From assembly GCF_024385575.1 (NCBI RefSeq), contig NZ_JANFMV010000001.1:1641681-1705680 (forward strand): DNA of 64,000 nt, read 5' to 3'. Below, piece by piece: positions 38,077-49,351 of the stretch. The stretch is from Rhizobium sp. NRK18. Its GTDB lineage: Bacteria > Pseudomonadota > Alphaproteobacteria > Rhizobiales > Rhizobiaceae. The notes beneath the pieces were generated by a model. That model had not been told where the DNA came from, ran no database searches, and saw only the letters and a program-made list of their open reading frames with translations. Within the stretch, counting starts at the first letter, position 1. The number at the start of each line of letters is the position of its first letter. The position numbers and the translations under genes were made by a program.

Positions 38077-39747
38077 ATGCTTACACAGCTCTCGATCCGC
38101 GATATCGTACTGATCGAACGGCTGGACCTTGCCTTTGAAAACGGTCTCTCGGTTCTGACCGGCGAAACCGGTGCCGGCAAATCCATTCTCCTCGACAGTC
38201 TGTCGCTGGCGCTTGGCGGCCGGGGCGATGGCGGCCTCGTGCGACACGGCGAGGACAAGGGGCAGGTCACGGCCGTCTTCGATGTCGGCATGGATCATCC
38301 CGCCCGCAGTCTGGTGCGCGACAACGACATCGATGATGACGGCGATCTGATCTTTCGGCGCGTCCAGTCCGCCGACGGCCGCACGCGTGCCTTCATCAAT
38401 GACCAGCCTGTCAGCGTGCAGCTGATGCGCCAATGCGGCCAGATGCTGGTGGAAATCCATGGCCAGCACGATGACCGCGCTCTTGTCGACACCGACGCGC
38501 ACCGGGCTCTGCTGGACGCCTTTGCCGGCCTCACGGCCGAAGCGGAGGATGTGGCCCATGCCTACGCGGCGATGCGCGAGGCGGAGCGGGCGGTCAAGAA
38601 GCAGCGCCAGCGTGTCGAGGATGCCGCGCGCGAGGCCGATTATCTCCGCGCCTCGGTCGAGGAACTCGAATCGCTCGGACCCACCGATGGCGAGGAAGAG
38701 GAGCTTGCCGAGCGTCGCGCCGACATGATGAAGGCCGAGCGGATCGCCGGCGATATTTCGGAAGCGAGCGAAATCCTCAACGGCAATGCGTCGCCGGTGC
38801 CGCTGATCGCCTCGCTGGTGCGCCGGCTCGAGCGCAAGTCGCACGAAGCGCCCGGCCTGCTGGAGGAGACCGTCGAGCAGCTGGACGCCGCCCTCAACAG
38901 CCTTTCCGAAGCGCAAATGTCGGTCGAGACAGCGCTGCGTCGGACGGAATTCGATCCGCGGGAACTCGAACGGGTGGAAGAGCGGCTGTTCGCGCTGCGG
39001 GCCGCCTCCCGCAAGTTTTCGGTCCCGGTCAGCGAACTGCCGGCGCTGGCGGTGCGAATGATTGCGGATCTCGCCGATGTCGATGCGGGGGCTGAAAAGC
39101 TCGCGGCTCTGGAAGGCGCGGAAGCCGCGGCCCGGGAAGCGTTTGGCTTGAAGGCAAAGGCGCTGTCGGCCAAGCGTCACAACGCCGCCGACGCGCTCGC
39201 CGGAGCCGTCATGGCCGAACTGCCTGCCCTGAAACTGGAGCGGGCGCGCTTTACCGTCGAGGTCGATACGGATGCCGGAAAGGCGTCCGCCGACGGCATC
39301 GACACGATCGAATTCCATGTGCAGACCAACCCCGGCACCCGGCCGGGACCGATCATGAAGGTTGCCTCCGGCGGCGAACTCTCGCGCTTCCTGCTGGCGC
39401 TGAAGGTGGCGCTTGCCGATCGCGGATCGGCGCCGACGCTGGTCTTCGACGAAATCGACACGGGCGTCGGCGGTGCCGTGGCCGATGCCATCGGCCAGCG
39501 ACTGAAGCGACTTTCCGAACGCGTGCAGGTTTTGTCCGTGACGCATGCGCCACAGGTGGCAGCACGGGCCTCGACGCACTATCTGATTTCCAAGGCCCCG
39601 ACGAGCGGCAAGGAAGACCGGATCGCCACCCGTGTCGCCAGCATGGCGCGCGAGGCGCGAATGGAGGAAATCGCCCGCATGCTCGCCGGCGCCACCGTGA
39701 CCGACGAGGCGAGGGCCGCGGCGGCCAAGCTCCTGTCCGGCGGTTGA
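38077..39747 (+). CDS. recN: DNA repair protein RecN
   Basis: RecN is an SMC-like ATPase of double-strand break repair. It has 556 residues. The Walker A motif VLTGETGAGKSILLDSL is at about 26-42, followed by the family stretch VEIHGQHDDRALVD. Coiled coils occupy the middle (ERAVKKQRQRVEDAAREADYLR). The C-terminal ABC signature SGGELSRFLLALKV and Walker B LVFDEIDTGVGG complete the ATPase head. It is probably co-transcribed with bamD. Confidence 0.96.
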   Translation: MLTQLSIRDIVLIERLDLAFENGLSVLTGETGAGKSILLDSLSLALGGRGDGGLVRHGEDKGQVTAVFDVGMDHPARSLVRDNDIDDDGDLIFRRVQSADGRTRAFINDQPVSVQLMRQCGQMLVEIHGQHDDRALVDTDAHRALLDAFAGLTAEAEDVAHAYAAMREAERAVKKQRQRVEDAAREADYLRASVEELESLGPTDGEEEELAERRADMMKAERIAGDISEASEILNGNASPVPLIASLVRRLERKSHEAPGLLEETVEQLDAALNSLSEAQMSVETALRRTEFDPRELERVEERLFALRAASRKFSVPVSELPALAVRMIADLADVDAGAEKLAALEGAEAAAREAFGLKAKALSAKRHNAADALAGAVMAELPALKLERARFTVEVDTDAGKASADGIDTIEFHVQTNPGTRPGPIMKVASGGELSRFLLALKVALADRGSAPTLVFDEIDTGVGGAVADAIGQRLKRLSERVQVLSVTHAPQVAARASTHYLISKAPTSGKEDRIATRVASMAREARMEEIARMLAGATVTDEARAAAAKLLSGG

Positions 39748-39836
39748 GCGACCGCCGGCCGTTCGGGGCGGCTTGCGGCCCGACCCGAACCTGACATTCT
39801 GCCTGCGGTCGTTCCGGCTACGGGAAAAGGAGTTCG

Positions 39837-41285
39837 ATGATCGACATCATTGCGCATTATTGGCCGCACATCCTTGCCGTCCTTTCCGTTCTTTTGGGTG
39901 CTCCTGCCGCAATCCATGCCGCCATGACCAAGGATGACGTGCGCTCCGCCGTCGGCTGGGTCGGCATCATCCTGCTTTCACCGGTGGTGGGCGCGCTGCT
40001 CTATTACATCGCCGGCATCAACCGGATCCGCCGTCAGCAGTTGCGCGACCGGCGTCATCCGCTGGATAACGTGCTGGATGTCGATGCAAGACAGTTCGAA
40101 GTGACCGACGGGGAACTGGAGCCGATATTCGGCGAACGCGCCGCCGCGATGGTCCGGCTCGGCGACCACGTGACTCGCTGGCCGGTCACGTCCGGCAACA
40201 GCATCGAACTCCTGTCGTCCGGCGACGAAACCTATGCGGCCATGCTGGATGCTGTCGCCAAGGCCGAGCGCAGCATCCTGATGGAAACCTATATTTTCGA
40301 TCGCGACGGGATCGGCAAGGCACTGGCGGACCGGTTGGGCGAGGCCGTGAGCCGCGGCGTCGAGGTGAGGGTGCTCGTCGATGCCGTCGGCGCGCGTTAC
40401 TCGACGCCGAGCATCCTCGGCTATCTGCGTTCCAAGGGGGTGCGCGCCGATGTCTTCAACGGCAATGTCATCGTCGGTCTGCGATTGCCTTATGCCAACT
40501 TGCGCGTTCACCGGAAGATCCTGACTGTCGACGGCTCGGTCGGGTTCGTCGGCGGCATGAACATCCGCGACGCCTTTCGCGGGCCCGATTCCGCCCGTGA
40601 CACGCATTTCCGCGTGCGCGGCCCCATCGTCGGCAGCCTGTTCACCTGTGCTGCCGAGGACTGGCATTTCGCCACCGGCGAGACGCTGGACGGTCCGGCC
40701 TGGAAGGTGGCGGCAGGCGATGCGGCGGCGAAATCCCCGGTGTTCATGCGCGCCGTGCAGTCCGGTCCGGACCGGCATCTGGAGGCCAACCAGAAGATGC
40801 TGCTGGGTGCCTTCTCGGTCGCCAAGCATTCAATCCGAATCATGTCGCCCTATTTCCTGCCGGACAAGGAGCTGATCAGTGCATTGGCGACGGCGGCGCG
40901 GCGCGGCGTCGACGTCGAGATCATCGTGCCGTCGCTCAATAATCTCATGTTGGTGGACCGGGCCATGACCGCGCAGTTCGACCAGTTGATCAAGGAAGGC
41001 TGCCGCATCTACCGGAGCGGTGGCGTCTTCAACCACTCCAAGCTGCTCTGCATCGACGGCGGCTGGTCCTTCGTCGGCTCTTCGAATATCGATTCGCGGT
41101 CGCTGCGGCTCAATTTCGAGATCGACCTGGAAGTGTTCGACGCAGATTTCGCGAATATGATCTCCAAGCGGATCGGCGCGGTGATCGAGCGCGGGGAGCC
41201 CGTGACGCTGAAGAGCCTGCACAGGCGACCATTCCTCTTGCGGCTCTTTGACCGTATCCTTTGGCTGGGTTCGCCCTATCTATAG
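39837..41285 (+). CDS. cls: Cardiolipin synthase, phospholipase D family
   Basis: This membrane enzyme condenses two phosphatidylglycerols (or related donors) to cardiolipin. It has 482 residues. Two N-terminal helices (LAVLSVLLGAPAAIHAA and VGIILLSPVVGALLYYIAG) form the PLDc_N part. Two HKD catalytic motifs are visible: VHRKILTVDGSVGFVGG at about 224 and NHSKLLCIDGGWSFVGSSN at about 398. The start ATG has AAAAGGAG closely upstream. It sits between recN and ligA with an EEP-family gene. Confidence 0.92.
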   Translation: MIDIIAHYWPHILAVLSVLLGAPAAIHAAMTKDDVRSAVGWVGIILLSPVVGALLYYIAGINRIRRQQLRDRRHPLDNVLDVDARQFEVTDGELEPIFGERAAAMVRLGDHVTRWPVTSGNSIELLSSGDETYAAMLDAVAKAERSILMETYIFDRDGIGKALADRLGEAVSRGVEVRVLVDAVGARYSTPSILGYLRSKGVRADVFNGNVIVGLRLPYANLRVHRKILTVDGSVGFVGGMNIRDAFRGPDSARDTHFRVRGPIVGSLFTCAAEDWHFATGETLDGPAWKVAAGDAAAKSPVFMRAVQSGPDRHLEANQKMLLGAFSVAKHSIRIMSPYFLPDKELISALATAARRGVDVEIIVPSLNNLMLVDRAMTAQFDQLIKEGCRIYRSGGVFNHSKLLCIDGGWSFVGSSNIDSRSLRLNFEIDLEVFDADFANMISKRIGAVIERGEPVTLKSLHRRPFLLRLFDRILWLGSPYL

Positions 41286-41313
41286 CCGGAAGATGCAGGA
41301 GGGCCGCGAGAGG

Positions 41314-42132
41314 ATGGCAATGCGAAGGCAGCGCAAGGACAATCTGACCTCGACGATCATCACCTCGCTACGGACACGGCGGGTGAGCCGGCCGGCGGAG
41401 AAGGTCGCCGTCGAGACCGGCCAATTGCGCGTCGCCTCCTACAATGTCCACAAATGCGTCGGCACCGACGGGCGCTTCGATCCCGAACGCATCTTGAAGG
41501 TGATCGGCGAGATCGATCCCGACGTGATTGCCTTGCAGGAGGCGGATACGCGCTTCGGCGAGCGAACCGGACTTCTCGATGTCAAACGCCTGCAGGTGGA
41601 GACCGGCCTGACGGCAGTGCCGATCACGGGGCTGTCGCGCGCCCATGGCTGGCACGGCAATGCGCTCTTCGTGCGCAGGGCGATCATCCGCGACATCCAC
41701 CAGATGAACCTGCCGGGGATCGAGCCGCGCGGCGCGCTGGTGACCGAGGTCGAACTGGAGACTGGCTCCGCCCTGCGCTTCATCGCCGCCCATTTCGGCC
41801 TGTTGCGCTGGGCGCGGTTGCGGCAGGTGGATGCGATCGCCGCGCTGATGCGCAACGGCCCGGACATCGCCACCGTGCTGATGGGTGACTTCAACGAATG
41901 GCGGCTTGGCGAACGCTCGGCGCTGTCGGCGCTGCAGGCGGATTTCGGACCGCTGCCGCAGCCGGTGCCGAGCTTCCCGTCGCGCCTGCCGATGCTGTCG
42001 CTCGACCGCATTCTCGGCAACCGTCAGGGGCTTGTGCAGGGACTGGCGGTGCATGACAGCGCCTTGTCGCGCATCGCCTCCGACCACCTGCCGCTGACCG
42101 GTGTCGTGAATCTCGACCGGGCCGGCGGCTGA
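41314..42132 (+). CDS. Endonuclease/exonuclease/phosphatase (EEP) family hydrolase
   Basis: The protein has about 272 residues with EEP (DNase I-like) motifs: VASYNVHKCVGTDGRFD, VIALQEADTRFG (metal-binding Glu), FIAAHFGLLRWARLRQV, VLMGDFNEW, and the terminal SDHLPLTG with catalytic Asp-His. No signal peptide is obvious; the N-terminus is basic. Members cleave nucleic acids, phosphoinositides or sphingomyelin, so the substrate is open. It follows cls by 28 bp, suggesting one transcript and perhaps phospholipid work. Starts at 41293, 41314 and 41320 are all possible. Confidence 0.85.
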   Translation: MAMRRQRKDNLTSTIITSLRTRRVSRPAEKVAVETGQLRVASYNVHKCVGTDGRFDPERILKVIGEIDPDVIALQEADTRFGERTGLLDVKRLQVETGLTAVPITGLSRAHGWHGNALFVRRAIIRDIHQMNLPGIEPRGALVTEVELETGSALRFIAAHFGLLRWARLRQVDAIAALMRNGPDIATVLMGDFNEWRLGERSALSALQADFGPLPQPVPSFPSRLPMLSLDRILGNRQGLVQGLAVHDSALSRIASDHLPLTGVVNLDRAGG

Positions 42133-42218
42133 AGTCGGGGGCAAAGTGTCTTGGCGGAGCGGAAGGCAGTTTTCTTCCTTGGACTTCACGGCTAAACAAA
42201 ATGCGGAATTCTGCATGA

Positions 42219-44390
<2,172 letters not shown>

Positions 44391-44550
44391 GGGTACCGTT
44401 CGGATAATTTGGCACGCTATCGCGGTCTCTGCAGACCGAGCAACACTGTGGGTATTTCCGTTTCTTTAGTTGGAGTGAATTCCAAAACCTGAATTCTCTG
44501 AATTGCCAACTCGTCTGTTTAATAAAGCATCTTTGGAGACATTAATTACT

Positions 44551-45756
44551 ATGGCAATTTTGCAGAGAAATGAAGACTTTCGATATCGACATTTAGACGG
44601 TCTTCGTGGTGTTGCATCGGTCATCGTTGTCATATTTCATACAATATTGTGCTTTGATCGCGCGATTGTCTCAGGCGCCCCAATAGAAGCTCATTTTGGA
44701 TGGGAAATCAATTTTGCGGGTGCCCCTTTTGTTTTTTTTACGCGAGGGGGATTGCCGGTAATGATATTTTTCGTGTTGAGCGGATATGTGATTAGTAAGT
44801 TTCTTATTCGAGTAGATGTCAATCTCTTATTTTTGGTGTTGCGCCGCTATATTAGACTCGGTTTGCCAATTCTTGTGACGACAATATTTTCTTATATTCT
44901 ATTTCTAATCGCCTTTGAACCGAATTTGGCTCAGCTTACAAAATCGACTTGGCTGACAACAATTTATCAGCAGGAGGCATCGTTGCCTGCAGCGCTGGCA
45001 GAGGGAACCTATGGAGCATTGCTCGGCCTTGTACCGCAACCCCTATCCTACAATCCTAGCCTTTGGACGATGGCTATCGAGTTTGCTGGTTCCTTACTTT
45101 TGTTTGCTATTTTTCGGGCAACTCGTTTTGTAGGGGGTGACCCTTATACCCGCCCGAACTTGCGGACCTACATTTTTTTGCTACTCGCGATCGCTTTATC
45201 ATTCTCTTATCTGGGATTGTTCGCGTGTGGGGCATTTCTCGCATGTAACCCAAGGGCAAAGCCCATAGGTTCGTTGACTGCTTCGGCGCTTCTAGCGCTA
45301 GGATTTTTGTTTGGAAGCGTTCCTTGGAGTGCTTATCCGTGGTGGGGAATTGATTTCGCAATTCCGATGTTCGCTCTTCCTTATGTGTTGCCATTCCCAA
45401 TAAAGAATATCGTCGATATTTATTCTGCCATTGCTGCAATAATTATTTTCGTTACAGTGCTAAATTATGGGCCCGCGCAAAGACTTTTGTCTGCACGTCC
45501 ATTTACATTTTTGGGTGAATTGTCATTTCCCTTGTATTTGATCCATGTGCCTTTGCTCATTTCAAGTACCGCCAAATGTGCGCTTGCATTGCACGCATGG
45601 GGAATGCCTTACAGCGTGGTGATGGCTGCAGCAATGGTCGTACAGATCGGCACTTCTTTGACCGCCGCTTGGATATTGCTCTTGATCTGCGAGGGACCGG
45701 CCATTTCACTCTCCAGAGTTTTTACCAAGAGTGAAATCACGTCGACATCCAGCTGA
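44551..45756 (+). CDS. Membrane acyltransferase (Acyltransferase_3/OafA-like), AT-rich islet
   Basis: This integral membrane O-acyltransferase has about 401 residues. The family opening FRYRHLDGLRGVASVIVVIFHT carries the conserved R-x-L-D-G-L-R-G and the active histidine; GLPVMIFFVLSGYVISKF follows, then roughly ten helices to the C-terminus (LGELSFPLYLIHVPLL). Such enzymes acetylate surface or exported sugars such as exopolysaccharide, O-antigen or Nod factor. The gene and its flanks (about 44400-45780) are strikingly richer in A and T than the neighbours and use A/T-ending codons, a sign of recent transfer. No integrase or repeat borders it. A TTG at 44503 is an alternative start. Confidence 0.85.
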   Translation: MAILQRNEDFRYRHLDGLRGVASVIVVIFHTILCFDRAIVSGAPIEAHFGWEINFAGAPFVFFTRGGLPVMIFFVLSGYVISKFLIRVDVNLLFLVLRRYIRLGLPILVTTIFSYILFLIAFEPNLAQLTKSTWLTTIYQQEASLPAALAEGTYGALLGLVPQPLSYNPSLWTMAIEFAGSLLLFAIFRATRFVGGDPYTRPNLRTYIFLLLAIALSFSYLGLFACGAFLACNPRAKPIGSLTASALLALGFLFGSVPWSAYPWWGIDFAIPMFALPYVLPFPIKNIVDIYSAIAAIIIFVTVLNYGPAQRLLSARPFTFLGELSFPLYLIHVPLLISSTAKCALALHAWGMPYSVVMAAAMVVQIGTSLTAAWILLLICEGPAISLSRVFTKSEITSTSS

Positions 45757-45811
45757 CGGGAAGTGAAGTGCCTCAATAGAGTTCTGTCGCGTTGGTTTAT
45801 GTCAACTGGCG

Positions 45812-47887
45812 CTAGCCTTTCTTCTTCCCCTTGAAGGGCTTTCCGCCGAACGGCTTGCCACCGGGCTTGCCCTTGCCGCCGGGGCCGCCCTTGGGCTTGC
45901 CGGCATAGGCGGGCTTGTCGCCTCTGCGGTCGCCGTTGTCGCGGCCAGCGAAGGCGGATTTGCCGCCGGCGGGCTTCGCCTTCTTCCACGGCGCATTGTC
46001 GTCGCTCTTGCGGAAGGGCTTGTCGCCCGCGGGCTTCGGATCGCCCCAGACCTCGTTGTCGGCCTTGCGCATGTCGTCGTCGCGGCGCTTGCCGGCATAG
46101 GGTTTCTTGCCGGCGAAATCGCCGCCTGACGGCTTGTCCTTCTTCCAGTCCTTGCGCGGCGGCTTGTCGTAGGCGTCATCGCGATCGCGGCGGGGGCGGT
46201 CGGCGTTGTCGCGCGGCGGACGGGGAGCGCGCTCCCTCTCGGGAGCGGCGAAATCCGGCATGCCGTCGACAGGGCGGACATTGATGCCGCGGTCGATGGT
46301 CTTGTTTGGGCCGAGCGAGACGAGGAAGCTTTCGGCGGAAGCTTCGGCGATCTCGACGAAGGTTTCCTCCTGCATCAGCTTGATGCGGCCGATGTCGCGC
46401 TTCGTCAAGTTGCCGTGGCGGCAGAGCATCGGGATCAGCCAGCGCGGCTCGGCGCGCTGGTTGCGGCCGACGGCGAGTGAGAACCAGCGGCTCGGGCCGA
46501 AATCGGCGTCGCGGCCCTTCGTCGTCTGGACGGGGAAATCCTCGCCCTCGCGGCGCTTCTTCTGCGGCTCGAGCGTGACCGGGATCAGGTCTTCCGGCGC
46601 GGAGCGGTGGCCGCTCTGAAGGCGCAGGAAGGCTGCGGCGAGCTTTTCGGCGCCGTGGGCTTCGAGCAAACGCGCGACCAGCGGCGCCTCGTCATTGCTG
46701 ACGGCATCGTTCAGGGACGGATCGACGAGCAGGCGCTCGTTGTCGCGCTCGATCACCTCGTCGGCGGTCGGCGGCAGGGCCCAGGTCGGCTTGACGCTGG
46801 CGCCCATCAGCAGGCGTTCGGCCTTGCGGCGGGCGCTCATCGGCACGATCAGGGCAGAGACGCCCTTGTTGCCGGCGCGGCCTGTGCGGCCGGAGCGGTG
46901 CAGCAGCGTTTCCGAATTGGTCGGCAGATCGGCATGGATGACGAGTTCGAGGCCGGGCAGGTCGATGCCGCGGGCGGCTACGTCGGTCGCGATGCAGACG
47001 CGGGCGCGGCCGTCGCGCATGGCCTGCAGCGCGTGGGTACGCTCGTTCTGCGTCAGTTCGCCGGACAGCGCCACGACCGAGAAGCCGCGATTGTGCAGCC
47101 TTGCGGTCAGATGGTTGACCGCGGCGCGTGTCGAACAGAAGACGATGGCGTTCTTCGCTTCGTAATAGCGCAGGACGTTGATGATGGCGTTTTCGCGGTC
47201 GGGATTGGCGACGACGAGGGCGCGATACTCGATATCGACGTGCTGCTTCTTCTCCGACACCGTTTCGACACGGCGGGCGTCACGCTGGTAGGTCTTGGCG
47301 AGATCGGCGATCGAACGCGGCACGGTGGCCGAGAACATCAGCGTGCGGCGATCCTCGGGCGAGGCTTCGAGGATGAATTCGAGGTCTTCGCGGAAGCCGA
47401 GGTCGAGCATTTCGTCGGCTTCGTCGAGAACGACGGCGCGCAGGTCGGAAAGGTCGAGCGCGCCGCGGGTGATGTGGTCGCGCAGGCGGCCCGGCGTGCC
47501 GACGACGATATGGGCGCCGCGTTCCAGCGCGCGGCGCTCGGTGCGCACGTCCATGCCGCCGACGCAGGTGGCAAGGCTCGCGCCGGTCATCTCGTAGAGC
47601 CATTCGAGTTCGCGCTTGACCTGCATGGCCAGTTCGCGGGTCGGGGCGATGGCGAGTGCCAGCGGCGTTGCCGCGCGTTCGAAGCGTCCGTCTTCCTCGA
47701 GCAGGTTCGGCGCCAGCGCCAGGCCGAAGGCAACCGTCTTGCCGGAGCCGGTCTGGGCCGAGACGAGGACGTCGCGGTCGACGAGATCGGGATCGATCAT
47801 CGCGGTCTGGACCGGGGTGAGGGTGTCGTAGCCGCGCTTGCGCAGGGCCTCGGCGATCGTCGAAACGATGCCGTCAATATCAGTCAT
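45812..47887 (-). CDS. DEAD-box RNA helicase with DbpA-type RNA-binding domain
   Basis: This helicase of 691 residues probably acts in ribosome assembly or RNA turnover. Motifs: Q-motif YDTLTPVQTAMI, Walker A AQTGSGKT (44-51), PTREL, DEAD at 155-158, SAT in LMFSATVPRS, and RSGRTGRAG. Around 490-570 there is a DbpA/CsdA-like RNA-recognition domain (LVSLGPNKTIDRGINVRPVDG). The last 130 residues are Arg, Lys, Asp, Gly and Pro-rich and probably disordered. It is convergent with the acyltransferase. The gap from its start to creA (about 214 bp) contains no other gene. Confidence 0.93.
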   Translation of the reverse strand: MTDIDGIVSTIAEALRKRGYDTLTPVQTAMIDPDLVDRDVLVSAQTGSGKTVAFGLALAPNLLEEDGRFERAATPLALAIAPTRELAMQVKRELEWLYEMTGASLATCVGGMDVRTERRALERGAHIVVGTPGRLRDHITRGALDLSDLRAVVLDEADEMLDLGFREDLEFILEASPEDRRTLMFSATVPRSIADLAKTYQRDARRVETVSEKKQHVDIEYRALVVANPDRENAIINVLRYYEAKNAIVFCSTRAAVNHLTARLHNRGFSVVALSGELTQNERTHALQAMRDGRARVCIATDVAARGIDLPGLELVIHADLPTNSETLLHRSGRTGRAGNKGVSALIVPMSARRKAERLLMGASVKPTWALPPTADEVIERDNERLLVDPSLNDAVSNDEAPLVARLLEAHGAEKLAAAFLRLQSGHRSAPEDLIPVTLEPQKKRREGEDFPVQTTKGRDADFGPSRWFSLAVGRNQRAEPRWLIPMLCRHGNLTKRDIGRIKLMQEETFVEIAEASAESFLVSLGPNKTIDRGINVRPVDGMPDFAAPERERAPRPPRDNADRPRRDRDDAYDKPPRKDWKKDKPSGGDFAGKKPYAGKRRDDDMRKADNEVWGDPKPAGDKPFRKSDDNAPWKKAKPAGGKSAFAGRDNGDRRGDKPAYAGKPKGGPGGKGKPGGKPFGGKPFKGKKKG

Positions 47888-48101
47888 GGATCAGTCTTTC
47901 GAATAAAGGGGTTTGGTGGACCCTTGCACGCACGTCTCGCGTGGTGGACAGCATTGCCGTCCGCCGGCCAATTTGCAGCGTTCCTAGCCGTCAAAGGCCC
48001 GAATGTACAGCGGATATTTCGAAAACGCGGCAACGGCAGGCAATCTTGCAAAACGGCGGGCCGGCCTTACCTATGGATCATCACGTCCAAAGGAGATCAG
48101 G

Positions 48102-48584
48102 ATGCGCTTCAAAATTGCCGCCATGGCCCTCATTGCCGGTTTCGCCGGTCTGTCCGCGTCCGCCAGTGCCGAAGTGGTCGGCAAGGTCGGTGTCGACTGG
48201 GTCGGCAACGACATCATCGTCGATGCGCTGAGCGATCCGAAGATCGAGGGCGTGACCTGCCACGTGACCTATTTCGACCGGTCGATCATCGATCGCCTGA
48301 GCAAGGGCAACTGGTTCGAGGACCCCTCCAACAGTTCGATCGCCTGCCGTCAAACCGGCCCGATCAAGATAGGCGACATCGACATGGGGGAGGAGGGAGA
48401 AGAGGTGTTCAAGGAAGGCCGCTCGCTGATCTGGAAGAAGCTGGTGGTCAACCGGATCTACGACAAGCCGAACAACACGCTGATCTACCTCGTGCATTCG
48501 CGCCAGGTCACGGATGGTTCTGCGAAGATGGCGATCTCGACGGTGCCTCTGTTCGGCCAGGATGTGCAGTGGGAGAAGAAGTGA
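48102..48584 (+). CDS. creA: CreA family periplasmic protein
   Basis: The protein has 160 residues. The signal peptide (about 1-23) ends SASASA, and the mature part begins EVVGKVGVDWVGNDIIVDAL, typical of CreA. VTCHVTYFDRS, SIACRQTGPI and RSLIWKKLVVNRIYD are further family stretches. The molecular function of CreA is unknown. ATG 48102 has AAAGGAG 7 bases upstream, a strong RBS. It is divergent from the helicase gene. Confidence 0.92.
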   Translation: MRFKIAAMALIAGFAGLSASASAEVVGKVGVDWVGNDIIVDALSDPKIEGVTCHVTYFDRSIIDRLSKGNWFEDPSNSSIACRQTGPIKIGDIDMGEEGEEVFKEGRSLIWKKLVVNRIYDKPNNTLIYLVHSRQVTDGSAKMAISTVPLFGQDVQWEKK

Positions 48585-48649
48585 TCCCGGTTCCCGCATT
48601 TTCATCGCCTTCACCCATATGGTGTAGAAGGGCGATCGCGGCGATCAAA

Positions 48650-48812
48650 TATCCTTGATCAACCAGCAATTGGTGCGTTTGTCATTTTAACGCGACGGTC
48701 GTTGTGGCAATTCTGGCAGAGATACGGGATTGGCTCACGGGTGAAAATCCGACGACTGTCTGTATCTCGCTCATGCGGCAGGTTGGATCACCTCTCCACC
48801 TGCCGCTTTTTT
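48650..48812 (+). ncRNA. Candidate intergenic small RNA with strong intrinsic terminator
   Basis: No coding frame is credible between creA and cheW (300 bp), yet a near-ideal terminator ends at 48812. Upstream of it, GAGATAC and GTATCTC (near 48719 and 48761) pair and enclose a second pairing, GGATT with AATCC, giving a folded RNA. The 5' end is a guess; CTTGAT near 48654 could be a -35. The interval could also simply be the 3' UTR of creA. The terminator loop sequence is unusual; see the findings. Confidence 0.4.
48775..48812 (+). terminator. Strong intrinsic terminator
   Basis: A 9-bp stem, GCGGCAGGT with ACCTGCCGC (48775-48783 with 48798-48806), carries a 14-base loop and is followed by six T. 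It terminates either creA (191 bases after its stop) or the sRNA candidate. Confidence 0.9.
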
Positions 48813-48826
48813 CATTCCGGGCATGA

Positions 48827-48860
48827 AAACGAAGAAACCGGAGGCGCGGGCCCCCGGTTT
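48827..48860 (-). terminator. Terminator of the mcp-cheW operon
   Basis: On the minus strand AAACCGG (48854-48860) pairs with CCGGTTT (48835-48841), followed by CTTCGTTTTC. It lies 25 bases past the cheW stop. Confidence 0.65.
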
Positions 48861-48884
48861 GCGATCGCGCGATCATGTCAGGCT

Positions 48885-49349
48885 TCAGGCTGCCTGTTGC
48901 AACTGTTCGGCGATGACCGTGTCGAGGTTCAGGAAGCAGACCATGCTCTTTTCGAGAGCGACGATGCCGCGGCAGAAATCGCGCTGGACTTCCGGGATGA
49001 TTTCCGGCGCCGGCTGCAGGGCTTCCGACTTGATGGTCATCATGTCGGAGACCTGTTCGACCAGCAGGCCGACCAGCTTGCCGTTGATGTCCGTGACGAT
49101 GATGGCCGAACGTTCGGACGGCTCGGTCATCGGCATGCCGAGGCGGCAGGCCATGTCGATGACGGGGATCACGGCGCCGCGCAGGTTGATGAGGCCCAGC
49201 ACGTAATCCGGCGTGTGCGGCATCGGGGTGACCGGTGCCCAGCCGCGGATTTCGCGGATGGCCATGATGTCGATGCAGAACTCCTGCTCGCCAAGATGGA
49301 AAGAGACGATTTCGAGATAGGAACCGGTTTGTTTGATGGCATTGGTCAT
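48885..49349 (-). CDS. cheW: Chemotaxis coupling protein CheW
   Basis: CheW links chemoreceptors to the CheA kinase. It has 154 residues, the normal size. Signatures are LEIVSFHLGEQEFCIDIMAIREI, PDYVLGLINLRGAVIPVIDM and VEQVSDMMTI. The start at 49349 has GGGAAGAG upstream and lies 2 bp after the receptor stop, so receptor and coupler form an operon. No cheA, cheR or cheB is in the window. Confidence 0.96.
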   Translation of the reverse strand: MTNAIKQTGSYLEIVSFHLGEQEFCIDIMAIREIRGWAPVTPMPHTPDYVLGLINLRGAVIPVIDMACRLGMPMTEPSERSAIIVTDINGKLVGLLVEQVSDMMTIKSEALQPAPEIIPEVQRDFCRGIVALEKSMVCFLNLDTVIAEQLQQAA

Positions 49350-49351
49350 GA

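Noticed and set aside
44400..45800. Prophage remnant or insertion sequence around the AT-rich acyltransferase gene
   Set aside because: No transposase, integrase, terminal inverted repeat or target-site duplication could be seen at either edge.
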